From the NCBI GenBank assembly GCA_036936605.1, contig JAUPFV010000001.1, positions 119,978,771 to 120,042,770 of the forward strand: a stretch of DNA of 64,000 bases, written 5' to 3'. The notes under the pieces are model-generated. The model was not told the DNA's origin, did no database searches, and worked only from the letters and a program-made list of their open reading frames with translations. Below are positions 12,396-23,380 of this stretch, piece after piece (the first letter of the stretch is position 1; every line of letters begins with the position of its first letter). The translations under genes and the position numbers were made by a program. The DNA is from Limnanthes douglasii subsp. nivea (Eukaryota > Streptophyta > Magnoliopsida > Brassicales > Limnanthaceae).

Positions 12396-12819
12396 TGATG
12401 AGTCCGAATTCAGCATGCTCCCCGGACACGGACAGATTGGTCCAAGGCCTCCGGACCGGACAGATCGTATGGACCGGACAGATCACTTTGAACACTATGA
12501 CCATAGGACTGTTCGAACTATGACAAAAGTACTAAAAAACCTAAACACTTCTTGACTAAGCTACTTGCTCTCCTGCTTAGAGCTCATGGGTCTTTAAACA
12601 TGACCCGGGTCCATTAAACATGACCCGAAAGCCCATAAGGGCCCAAACATCAGGGTATAAATACCCAACCACCTGCATTAACTATAGGTAATGAAAATTA
12701 ACTGCAACCAAGCTGCTGAATTATATCTCTACTCTCTAACCACTTAAAACACCCACAAACCACCATAAAACACCAACTGAAATTACCAGCCTACCCTAAG
12801 GCGATTATTATCCACACCA
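12396..12819 (+). repeat. TAT-1 5' LTR (424 bp)
   Basis: Starts TGATGAGTCC and ends CACACCA, obeying the TG...CA rule. The U3 part holds repeats of cggacagat. It matches 22421-22853 nearly base for base but lacks one 9-bp repeat unit. Confidence 0.95.
12656..12663 (+). promoter_or_regulatory. TATA box of TAT-1 5' LTR
   Basis: tataaata within gggtataaataccc. The same motif occurs in the TAT-1 3' LTR (22690-22697), in TAT-2 (42415-42422) and in TAT-4 (about 63978). It probably sets the start of the genomic RNA about 30 bp downstream. Confidence 0.7.
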
Positions 12820-12822
12820 AAT

Positions 12823-12839
12823 TGGCGACCACAATGGGA
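12823..12839 (+). other. TAT-1 primer-binding site
   Basis: tggcgaccacaatggga begins 3 bases after the LTR end. TAT-2 has the same site with one change (42606-42622). The priming tRNA was not identified by eye; it is not the common initiator-Met site (tggtatcagagc). Confidence 0.7.
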
Positions 12840-12892
12840 GGAGAAAGGTGCCTGAATCAAGCATTCAAAACCTGCCAAGAAACTCTGTCCGT

Positions 12893-15233
12893 ATGAATCC
12901 GGACAATCCAGAGCTTCCACCGGCTTTGCTCGAAGTGGTGGAAGAGAACGATGAATACACTGTCGAAGAGCGTGACAGGCTAAAGTGTGAAATAGAAGCT
13001 CTGAGGGCTGAGAAGGCCAAGATGGGCGTGAAAGAAAAATCCAAAGCATCGGTTGTTCATCACACCGACAAACCCAGAGAGCATGAGTCTTCGAAGACTC
13101 ATGTGAGCACCAAAAAGACTCATGCCAGTTCTAAGAAGTCTCACCGGTCCAAGCCTGTGGAGATTCTGACTCAAGCTCAGAATATTCTGATAGCTCTTCG
13201 GACAGCGATGGATTTGAAAAATCCTTGTCCTCTAGCAGCGATGAGGGTCGAACCAGAAAGAAGCAAAGACAGATCAAAAAATACTCAAAAAAAAGGGATA
13301 GACAAGGAAAGATGAAAATGCATATTGGGAAGGGATCATCTCATAGTCGGAAGCATGTGGACAAGATGCTGATGGATCCCTTCGCTTTTCACGATGAGCC
13401 GGGTATCTTTGCAACTCCCAATGAGGCTACCGTGTTCAGTCGTGGAAGGAATTGGAGGCAATCTCCATTGTCTTCTAAAATTCTGTCCGGAAACCTCCCC
13501 AAGAGGTTTGACAGCACCAAAATAGAGAAGTACGATGGCAGTACTGATCCGGACAACCATCTGGAGCAATTTAAAAACTTCATGATGAACTTTGACGACG
13601 ACGATAAACTACTTTGTAGGGCATTCTCCCAATCCTTTACGGGGAGTGCTTTAAAATGGTACAACAGCCTGCCTCAGGGTTGTATTAAAGATTTCGATAC
13701 GTTTTGGGTGGCCTTTCGAAGGCAGTTCGTAGGGAGTAAAGAGCTGAAGGGCAATGGAGACACAATAATCCATTGTGCCCAGGAACCAAATGAATCCTTG
13801 AAAGAATACATAAGCCGTTTTGTGAACACAAAGAATGGGTTGGCTGATTGCTTCGAACAGATGGCAATAGCATCCCTAAGGAAAGGTTTGAATCCAGGCA
13901 ATCTAGCTGATTCAGTAACCAGGAAGAAGGCCATGACCTGGGGAGGGTTGCTGAATCAGGTTGGAAAACAAATAAACGTCGATGAAACAAATAAACCAGG
14001 GTGCACAGGCAGGTGAGGTCTACCCTGGTGACACCAAATCCCAATCAGAACCAGTCCGGGAACAAAGCAAGAGAAACCGGACAGGGGCATGGTAGGGCAA
14101 AAGCTCAGTCTCAGCCAGCTGCTCCTGCTCAAAGTCAACAGTATAGAAACAAGAGAGGGCCATGGGTCCAACCGGAGTGGTTCGTAGAGTTAAAAGAAAG
14201 CATGGCCACTATCTTTGATAAAACAAAGGATGAGGTGCATTACCGGAGACCGGCAACACTGCAGTCTCCCAGAGAGCATCGCAACAACTCTTTTTGCCAA
14301 TATCACAATGATATTGGTCATACCACTGATGACTGCATAGCATCAAAGCAGGAAGTTCAAAACTTGATTGAAAGGGGGAAGCTGTGAGCTTACGTTAAAA
14401 GAAGAGGAGGCAACAGGCCTGACAACACTCATCGGGTTGGTCCAAGTAATACCGCTCCGGAGGGGGCCATGGTTATAGTTGAAAGGTTTGATGTGGAATC
14501 TGAGTACTTGGATCCCGATCCAACTCGGAACAGAGTGGGTGCTATAGAGGAATGTTCTAGGTCGGTCTCCGGGCTCATTAAGTTTTTCGAGTCGCTTACA
14601 ATTTTCGGAGGGGACACTATGACAGCTCCTACTGCTTCTTCGAGGAAGAGGCATGTTCATACTTTGGCCTCCCAGCTAGAAGGAGGCATGACATCTTATT
14701 AGTCACCAAACTCATTTCCCTTCATTGTGTTTGATGAAGATGATTTAAGAAACATTGCTGGCCCTCATGAGGATGCTGTTGTCATAGGTGCATCTATAGG
14801 GGGCAATGACATAAGACGAATCTTGGTGGATACTGGAAGCTCAGCCAATATCCTTTTCCTAACCACTTACAAGAAAATGAAAAATCCAGCTATAATTCAG
14901 AATTCGGACAGGTCAATCGTGGGCTTCACAGGCAGCTCAGCAGATGTGATCGGGGAGTTCGAAGAAGAGGTGTTATCGGGCAAGGGCCCTTTCAAGAAAA
15001 TGGTCAGAATACTCTTTATTGTGGTGGATTGTCCCACTTGCTATAATGCTATTCTAGGGAGGTCTTGGCTCTCTAGGATGCATGTAGTGGCTTCAACAGT
15101 CCACCAATGCTTGAAGTATGATGTTCAGGGGCAGGTTGGAGTTGTCCGGAGCAGCCAAAAGATCGCAAGAGAATGTTATGCCACTGCCTTGGCTCCTCGA
15201 ATGCTGGGGGCAGTCCGTATTGATGAACAATAG
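12893..15233 (+). pseudogene. TAT-1 gag-protease, broken by frameshifts and stops
   Basis: Gag forms the particle and the aspartic protease matures it. The start ATG at 12893 matches the intact copy at 42675. Present are a Lys/Ser-rich N-terminal part, the retrotransposon Gag core with LKWYNSLPQG (about 13650), a knuckle-like CQYHNDIGHTTDDC (about 14296-14337) and the protease DTGSSAN (about 14831). Against TAT-2 a base is missing near 13162, shifting frame, and an A is missing near 13993, shifting again. TGA occurs at 14385-14387 and TAG at 14700-14702. The final TAG at 15231-15233 is shared with TAT-2 and is probably functional. The other four lesions make this copy non-coding. Confidence 0.9.
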
Positions 15234-18200
15234 CAGTTTGAGGGCCTTTCTGGGGGTGACGGTGATATTGATGACCCCAGAGAGACCCCCGGAGTGTTGA
15301 TACCAGTTGAAGAGGTAGAAACGCACTGTTTGGAAGATGGTAAAAGTGTCAAGATAAGATCTAAAATGCCGCATATGTTGAAGAATGAGATGTTAAAGTT
15401 TTTGAAGAACCATCAGCATATCTTTGCTTTGTGCAATGCTGATGTTACTGGAGTTCCATTAGAAGTAATATCACACCACCTATCCGTCCGGAGAGATGTA
15501 GCTCCAGTGGTTCAAAAAAGAAGAGCTTTTTCCAAAGAAAAGGCTGATGTCATTGTGCAAGAGGTTGACAGGCTCACAAAGATGGGGCACATCAAAGAGT
15601 CTCAATACCCTTTGTGGACTGCCAATCCTGTCTTGGTGAAAAAGAAGAATGGCAAGTGGCGTATATGCATTGACTTCACAGACCTCAATAGAGCTTGCCC
15701 AAAAGACTTGTATCCGGTCCCCCGGATTGATCAGTTAGTAGATTCTACCTGTGGGAACAAGTTGCTTTCCTTTATGGATGCCTTCTCCGGATACAATCAG
15801 ATTCAAGTGGATCTGAGGGATCAAGAGCATACCACATTTGTCACAGACAAGGGGCTTCATTGCTACAAGGTGATGCCATTTGGTTTGAAAAATGTTGGGG
15901 CTACTTATCAGAGATTAGTTAACAAGGCATTTGCTGATCAAATTGGAAGAAATATAGAGGTATACATTGACGATATGATGGTGAAGAGTGTGGATGAGCA
16001 GTTTCACTTATCCGATCTCCAAGAAACTTTTACCAACTTGGTGAAAGTAAATTTGAAGTTAAACCCTGAAAAGTGTATGTTCGGAGTACAGTCCGGGAAG
16101 TTTCTGGGCTATATCATAAGTGAGCATGGAATACAACCTGATCCGGACCAGCTCAATGCTCTATTTCAAATGGAGCCTCCTCGAAACATCAAAGAAGTAC
16201 AGCGGTTAACGGGGAGATTAGCTGCCTTAAACAGATTTATCTCAAGGTCTTCGGACATGTGTGCTCATTTCTTTCAAACTTTGAAGGGTGCAAAGGGCTT
16301 TGATTGGACCCCGCAGTGCGATGAGGCTTTCAATGAGATCAAGAAACACCTGTCCTCCCCCAAAACTTTGTTCAAGCCAGTCGATGGGGAGACTCTCTTT
16401 GTATACTTGGCAGTTTCAAGCTGTGCCATCAGTGCTGTGCTGGTAAGAGAGGTCGGTAGTCATCCCCATCTAGTGTACTACATCAGCAAAAGCTTGATAG
16501 ATGCAGAGAAGCGTTACTTAAAATTGGAAAAATTGGCATTAGCCCTGGTAATAGCTGCAAGGAAGATGAGGCCTTATTTCCAGGCTCATCCTATCATCGT
16601 CCGGACCTCCTTTCCCCTAAAGAATGTCCTTCAAAAAGCAGACATTTCGAGCAGAATGACTAAGTGGTCAGTAGAGTTGGGGGACTTTGACATAGACTTT
16701 GCTCCCCGAACAGCAGTTAAAGCCCAAGCTGTGGCTGATTTTCTGGTCGAATTCCACTCCGACAGGGATTCGGAGCAAGATACTGATATAAAAGATAAAA
16801 AAGTATGGGTCGTCCGAATAGATGGTGGATCAAGCACAATGGGATGTGGTGCAGGGGTATGCTTAACTTCCCCATATGGAGACAACATGTACCATGCTAT
16901 TTGTTTTGCTTTCAGGGCATCTAATAACGAGTCCGAATACGAAGCAGCTATAGCTGGGCTAAAATTGGCCTACATTTGTGGGGCTAAGAGGGTCAAGCTA
17001 CTGAGTGACTCCCAGCTTCTTATCCACCATGCCCAAGGTCAATCTGAGGCTAAAAAGGAGCAGCTTGTGAAATATTTACTCCTCCTCAAAAATGAAGCGC
17101 TTAAGTTTAAAAGTGTTGTCTACGAACACATTCCCCGGACAGAAAATGAGCTAGCAGACTCACTAGAAACCATAGCCTATACGGAGTCATACCCATGGAT
17201 CCATGTGCTTGAATGCCCCTCCATCCAACTTTGTAAGGGTAAAGAAGAGGAAATTTTTGAAATACAAGTGAAACATTCTCAAGAATGGAGGTTTCCTCTC
17301 ATACAATATCTCTCCGATGGTGTTGTGCCTCCGGATAAGTCACTAGCCAGAAAATTGAAACACAAGGCTCGTGGTTTCATCATATTGAGAGAAGTATTAT
17401 ACAAGAAATCTTACAGTAAACCTCTCCTGCGCTGTTTGGGGGATGAAGAATCACAAATGGTCTTCTCCGAATTGCATGATGGTGAGGGATCAGCCCATTG
17501 TGGGTTTAGAGCTTTAACAAGAAGAGTTTTACTCTCCGGTTACTATTGGCCATCAATCATGAAAGATGCTAAGGAATTGGTGAGGAGGTGTGACCCATGC
17601 CAGAGGTACAACAATGAAATTCATGTACCAGCCATTCCTTTAGAATCAATTTCTGAGCCTATTCCTTTTGCTCGATGGGGATTGGATTTAGTAGGGCCTC
17701 TCCCTGTGGCGTCCGGAGGGCGCAAAACTATAATTGTGGCCATTGACTACTTCTCGAAGTGGATAGAAGCAGCCCCTCTAGCAGGGACAACATCAAAAGC
17801 TGTTATAAAATTCATTCTATCCAACATATGTTGCAGATTTGGTGTCCCACAGAAAATAACAACAGACAATGGGCCACAGTTCGACAATAGAGAAATGGAG
17901 AGCTTATGTGCCTCAAGTGGTATACAGCATTGTTTTTTTCACCTTTCCACCCACAAGAAAATAGGCAGGTTGAAGTGGCTAATAGAACTATACTGTCCGA
18001 CTTAAAGAAAAATTTGGAAGGGGCTGCTGGGAAGTGGCCTAGTTATTTACAAGAGGTCTTGTGGGCCTACCGGACAACACCTGGGGCTGCAACACAAGAA
18101 TTACCCTTTGCCTTGGTCTATGGGATGGATGCAGTAGCTCCCATAGAAGCAAATCTCCCCTCTTTTCGTGTTCACAACTTCTCCGAACATGCTAATGAGA

Positions 18201-18520
18201 TGGCAATCAGAGGTCAACTTGATTTGATAGAAGAAAGACGAGTTAAAGCTCACCTTAGAGTTGCACATTATCAAGGCTTGATGAGGAGCAGGTTTGCTTC
18301 CAAAGTCAAAAGAAGAGATTTCCAACCAGGGGACAAAATATTAAGGAAGGTCTTCTTACACACTAAAGAAAAGCTCTTCGGAAAGCTGGCCCCACCCTGG
18401 GAAGGTCCGTATATAGTTGTTGAAAGAATCAAGCCTGGAACTTATTGGTTGGAAGACAAAGATGGCAGAGTTCTAACCCATCCTTGGAATATTGAGCATC
18501 TCCGGATGTACTTGGAATAG
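15234..18520 (+). pseudogene. TAT-1 pol: RT, two RNase H domains, integrase; one frameshift
   Basis: Open in the gag-pro frame from the UAG to about 17930. The RT has FMDAFSGYNQ and the catalytic YIDDMMVKS (YIDD at 15963-15974). A first RNase H (about 16290-16760) lacks the usual first Asp, reading VYLAVSSCAISAVL. A second, archaeal-type RNase H (about 16800-17200) has DGGSS, NNESEYEA, LLSDSQLL and ENELADSL. Integrase has a HDGEGSAH...CDPC zinc region, DLVGPLP, TDNGPQFD and EVANR for D-D-E, and a C-terminal WEGPYIVVERIKPG. A one-base deletion at about 17932-17940 shifts frame just before the catalytic Glu. The rest is read in the frame ending at 18520. RT looks catalytically intact; the integrase is broken. 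Confidence 0.93.
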
Positions 18521-18995
18521 CACTTGTGTAAATATTTACTTGTTTAAACATCCATGTAAATATTTGGGGGCATACTCTTTCCTCCCCGGTGGCACGGAGA
18601 GGTTTTAATGAAATTCAATGCCTTCTTAAAAAATTTCTAAGTGTTTTTTAAAGTTTTGTCCCTTGTCATACTATCCGGACTGAAATATCTAAGGGCTATT
18701 TAAACTCTATCCGGAGAATTTAAACACTCTCACAATGCAACAACTAAAGGCTACTTAAACTCTGGCTATCAAAATTAAAATGAACAATGAAAGAAGATGA
18801 TGGTTGCACAAAACAGGAGATATTCATTGAATGAAATAACTTAAACTTGCCTTGGCCTTCCAAGGACTTTTAAAGAGTCAAGATACAACACAAAAAACCT
18901 GTCCGGTCGAGCACCGGACACCATTACAAAAAAAGAGTGCCTTGGCCTTCCAAGGACTTTAGTCTGAATAAAAAATAAACAAGGCAAATCATAAG
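18521..18995. other. TAT-1 convergent intergenic region with hairpin repeats
   Basis: This lies between the pol stop and the antisense gene stop, so both transcripts should end or overlap here. It contains two copies of the 16-bp perfect inverted repeat CCTTGGCCTTCCAAGG (18850-18865 and 18940-18955), spaced 90 bp apart within a 23-bp direct repeat. TAT-2 keeps the same pair. Confidence 0.7.
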
Positions 18996-21986
18996 TTAAG
19001 GTTGAGCCTTTGAAGATGGCTCACCTTCATACACCTTCTTGCCTTCGAAGTTTCCTTTCCCTTCGTCTACCTTCTTGCCTTTGGGATCATCTTTCTCTTC
19101 ATTTGGGCTCTCCCCGGTATGCTCTTCATCATCAGATAAGGACGCACTGGAGACTCCATCCTGATCCTCGTCGGCCATTGTATGATATGGAAGGTCATCA
19201 TCATCCACATAACGCCACAAGTCCCCTAGGTTCCTCTTCGGATATTTTTCATGAAAGAGTAGAACCATGTCGGACCTCACTTTCTCAATCAATAGCTCTT
19301 CACTTTTAATCATCTGGTTGGCATAAGCATTGACCTTGGCTTGGATCATAGCCTCTTGATCCCTTAGCAACGTATTTTTCTCTTCGGCAGCCTTGGACAT
19401 TGCATTCTCAAGGGCAATCTTATCAGTAGTTAGGTTGGTGATGATCTTGTCCTTTGCCTTGGTCTCTTCTTTTGAGGCAGTAAGGTCTTTCTCCACTCCG
19501 GACAGCTTCTCCCGGAGGTCTCTGATGGTTTCCTCTAGAGTAGCAACTTTTGTGTCGCTTTCCTCCTGATTCTTCTTCAACTCCTCATTTGCTTCCTTTA
19601 GCATGTCAGCATTGGCAGTAGCAGTGCAAAGGTCTTCGGAAAGCTTTTCCTTCTCAGACTTAAGGTCTTTGATGGTGTCTGCTTGACTCCGAATTTGTCT
19701 CTCCAGTGTAAGTACCGGCTGCACATTGCTTAGCAAGGAGTGGGCTATGGTGTCCTTTTCACTAGAAATGATGAAAGTCTTACCATTGAAGTTAATAGTG
19801 TTAGAACTGCTCGGAGGAATGTAAGGCCCTGCGAAGTCGTCTCTGGGGAGGTTGAGGAAGTATTCGCCAAGTTCACCAAGACCGGTGATGTCTACTTCAT
19901 CAATGTTAAGCTCTCCTCCCTCAACTTCATCAGTATGAAAGTCCCTTGGGATCTCTTCAGCATGTGTTGGGTCAGAAGGGTCAACCTGAGCAGAAGGCTC
20001 CGGATCTCGGAGAGCAAGCTCATCTCCCTTAGCAGTCTTTTTCTTCTTGGCTGCCCGGTCTGCCCCTTCACTCCCCTGCTTGCGATTCCTCTTGGAAGCC
20101 CTTGGAGATTTTGGGAGTTATGCTTCCTGCCTCTCGGTCTCTTGCTCCACTACCTACAAAAGAGGAGCATCAATTTGGCTCTGAGCTGGCCCCTCCGGGT
20201 CAGTTGGAGCATCCTTCTCAGCATCAGCAGGATTAGCATTGCTCACCACCTTTTTGCCTTTCTTCTTGCCCTTCATTTTGCTTGGGGCTTTGGCCCGGCC
20301 TGGCAAGAAGAGTGTCCCATCTCCTTCATGGGACCTCTTGAGCACTGTGTCCGGAGAAGGTTGGGTGGTGAGCTCCTCCCAAGTTAAATCTCTCCGACCT
20401 GTGGTGTTCCACAGGTGAGACCTTGCCAGATTTCCACTAGTGAAGGCATTGTGGAATCGGTTCCCCCAGTTCTCTGCGGCCCAGGCGTTGATTTTGCCAC
20501 AAGTGACCTGTCTGGCCTTCAAGTAATCACCGAACTCCTTAGGCAGTTCTGTTAAAGACAAAAGAAAGATCAATTAATTTAAATCAACTATGAGAAGGAA
20601 AAAGTAGACAAAGATTTAAAGTAAGAAACTTACGGTCACTCCTCCACCTACTTCTGAGGAGGCTTGGGTTCACTCCGGACTTGATCTTCTGTCCGTTTTC
20701 CCAAGCGCCACTGACAAACAAAAACTGGCTCCTCCATTTTCTCTCAGACTCCAATAGATCATCAACAGCTTTGAGATCATTCCCCATATTGAAGCGGTAG
20801 AAGGGGAATTGGTGATGTTTGCAAAGATTGGCCACTGCTGCAAATTCTTCCATAGGAAGAGGGATCCCGGGCAGCCTTGATGCCATGATGCATGACATCA
20901 GAGTATACCAGCCATTGGGGCTCAGCTGGCTCGGACAGAGTTTGACCAGATGAAAATATCTGACAATCTCTGGGTCCAATGGGAACTGAGTCCCCAATTA
21001 AATAGCTCCGTGAAGATGACTATTTCATTCAGCTTGCAGTCCATATGAGTTTCAGGATCTATGGGAATCCTTATCTTCACATTTTCTGGGATCCCCCATT
21101 TTGTGCGCATTCGACCTAGTTCAGCCGTGTGGATGAAAGCATACTTGGTCTTCTGTAAGGCCAAGAGATATTTGAGTTCGACCCTGTGAAAACAAGGCCC
21201 TACCTTCCCTTCGAGACACTCCGGCAGCTCCGGATGCCTCAAGCATAGTTTTTCTTTGCCCTTATCTTTTTTGGCAGCAGTAGTATTACTAGTCTGGCCG
21301 GATGGCTCAGACTCAAAAGGGACTTCTTCAACTGAGTCCTTCATTCTTTCCTCCATGATCGTAGGAGGAATATCAGTGGCCCGGGGAGAATTCGAACTTG
21401 GCTCAGCATGGCTTCCGGACTGCTGGTTTTCTGTGTTTTCTTGACTTCTAGTCTCAGGCCGGGGCTCTGAGGCAGAAGTCTCTCTTGGGAGTGCCGGGCT
21501 GCTAGCCTCCGGACCGGGTAGTCTTTCCCGGGGAGCTCTGATAGGCACTACAGACCCAGAACTGCTATTTTTTGCCCCCGATTTTGAGGGAGTGTTCTTG
21601 GAGGCTTGCCCCTTAACCAGCCGGCTTGTCCTCTTAACCACCAGTTTCTCCGGAGAGTGCTCTATGTCTGATCCCATTGCGAGAAAAGGAAAAGGTTTCC
21701 TAAAACTTTTGACTGTAACTCTTGGCTCGACAGTAGGCACTGACTCCTGAACTGAGGAACCAGAGACTATAGGGGAGAGAGTGGATTGAAATAGTTTTTT
21801 GGGCTTAGTACCTTTAGAAGAGGACGAGCCTCGATCTGACTCTGTAGCAGAGGAGATTGGTCTGTCGACAGGCGAGGTAGGTAACCCTGCTGCGATTCGT
21901 CTTTCCTTCTCAACTTTTTGTGCCTTCTCCAACTCAGAAAGGTTGAGCCACCCGCCTTTGATCAATGCAGTCCTTGCTGTGAACAT
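18996..21986 (-). pseudogene. TAT-1 antisense gene (Tat additional ORF), two exons, broken
   Basis: Exon 1 (21986 to 20634) begins with a Ser/Pro/Lys-rich region, then a globular domain with PECLEGKVGPCFHRVELKYL, FPLDPEIVRYF and WYTLMSCIMASRLPGIP. It ends at a GTAAGT donor. The intron is 20549-20633 (85 bp, acceptor ..TAACAG). Exon 2 continues LPKEFGDYLKARQ and KINAWAAENW, a Lys-rich stretch, a coiled coil (ADTIKDLKSEKEKL to about 19200), a LLFHEKYPKRNLGDLW block and an acidic tail ending at 18996. One base is missing near 20985 relative to TAT-2, shifting frame, and a stop breaks exon 2 near 20153. The domain resembles plant 'putative gypsy type transposon' proteins (Pfam Transposase_28-like, by memory). 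Function is unknown. The start is the first ATG of the open stretch; an upstream exon cannot be excluded. Confidence 0.8.
20549..20633 (-). other. Intron of TAT-1 antisense gene
   Basis: Minus strand GTAAGT...TTTAACAG, 85 bp, phase 1, AT-rich. The same position and phase are found in TAT-2 (50324-50415) and TAT-3 (61190-61259). Confidence 0.8.
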
Positions 21987-22406
21987 AAACTACCAAGAAA
22001 ATCTTTGCTTTAGAGAGAGAAAGCTCTGAGTAAATATGCAGAGTAAATATGAAAGAGATAGTGAAACAGTAGAAGGTGAGTCTGAATTTATAGTAAATCT
22101 AAAAAAGCAGTTGATTCCTAGGAGAATTCGAAAAGTTTGGCAATGATTAAAAGACGGCGCTGATGTCACCATGTGTAATTAAAGAGGTTGCTTTTCGAAG
22201 AAGGTGGGTGCGAAATTCAAGGTGAAAAAACGACTGGAGTGACCAATCAGAAAGCGACACGTGTCCCACGAACTCTGGCAAAAACCGTTTTGAATTCGTG
22301 AAGCTTTATCTGTCCGGGTAAACCCATAGACTTGTCCGGATTGAAAACTACTTCTAACATCAGACTGTTTTTCAGGTCTCTGACAAGAATACTTGCTCAA
22401 ACACCT
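21987..22406. other. TAT-1 3' non-coding region, upstream of the antisense gene
   Basis: This holds the probable 5' leader and promoter of the antisense gene (minus strand) and the end of the sense 3' region. No TATA box was assigned with confidence. Confidence 0.4.
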
Positions 22407-22420
22407 AAAAAAGGGGCTCC
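22407..22420 (+). other. TAT-1 polypurine tract
   Basis: aaaaaaggggctcc lies directly before the 3' LTR start TGATGAG. It primes plus-strand synthesis. Confidence 0.85.
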
Positions 22421-22853
22421 TGATGAGTCCGAATTCAGCATGCTCCCCGGACACGGACAGATTGGTCCAAGGCCTCCGGACCGGACAGATCGGACAGATC
22501 GTATGGACCGGAAAGATCACTTTGAACACTATGACCATAGGACTGTTCGAACTATGACAAAAGTACTAAAAAACCTAAACACTTCTTGACTAAGCTACTT
22601 GCTCTCCTGCTTAGAGCTCATGGGTCTTTAAACATGACCCGGGTCCATTAAACATGACCCGAAAGCCCATAAGGGCCCAAACATCAGGGTATAAATACCC
22701 AACCACCTGCATTAACTATGGGTAATGAAAATTAACTGCTACCAAGCTGCTTAATTATTGCTCTACTCTCTAACTACTTAAAACACCCACACACCACTAT
22801 AAAACACCAACTGAAATTACCAGCCTACCCTCAGGCGATTATTATCCACACCA
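22421..22853 (+). repeat. TAT-1 3' LTR (433 bp)
   Basis: Starts TGATGAGTCC and ends CACACCA, followed by the GACTG duplication (22854-22858). It carries one extra cggacagat unit near 22488-22500 relative to the 5' LTR, accounting exactly for the length difference of 9. Confidence 0.95.
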
Positions 22854-22858
22854 GACTG
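22854..22858. repeat. Right target-site duplication of TAT-1 (GACTG)
   Basis: Matches 12391-12395. Confidence 0.95.
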
Positions 22859-23380
22859 GATTATACTAAAAGTTCATTTGATATTATCGCTTCATGATAA
22901 CGACTAGTATATAAGACACACATTATATATGAAACTCTATTTGACATATATTTTGAATATTTCACAAACAACTTATTGTTACACATTAAAAATTCGATGT
23001 CGATATTCTTTATAGTCGAATTGGGTTACCGTCATTTGCAAGACATCATTTTAATATTTTAAACCCATTTTCTAGATGTAAAGCTTAACAATTCTCAAGC
23101 CAATGGTTTGGTAATCGAACCTGCTAGATTCTTATTCGAATTCACGTAGGAACCGAAAAAATTCCACATTAAATTAATTATCTAACATACTCATGTCTAA
23201 CAGTTATATGCCTAGAATTCCTAATGTAAATATTATTATAATATATAACTAAAGTTTCTTAACTGTCACAATGTATTTTGAATTCTATATTCCTCTTAGA
23301 GGTGAGTCGGTATCTTTAACAAAAGATCTATAAACCATTAAAACTTTTTTCCGATGTGGCCAACATTATGAACTCAAACT

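Larger units (their letters stand above)
12396..22853 (+). mobile_element. TAT-1: Ty3/gypsy Tat-like LTR retrotransposon with antisense gene
   Basis: A structurally complete element of 10,458 bp, flanked by GACTG duplications. The order is 5' LTR, primer-binding site, gag-protease, UAG, RT-RNase H-RNase H-integrase, an antisense gene, polypurine tract and 3' LTR. By hand count the two LTRs differ by about 10 substitutions in 424 aligned bases plus one 9-bp unit. The insertion is therefore recent but not brand new. Several frameshifts and stops break its genes. It lies inside COP-B. Confidence 0.95.

Noticed and set aside
12420..12490. cggacagat repeats as a CRISPR-like array
   Set aside because: Units are adjacent without unique spacers, lie in an LTR, and the DNA is plant.
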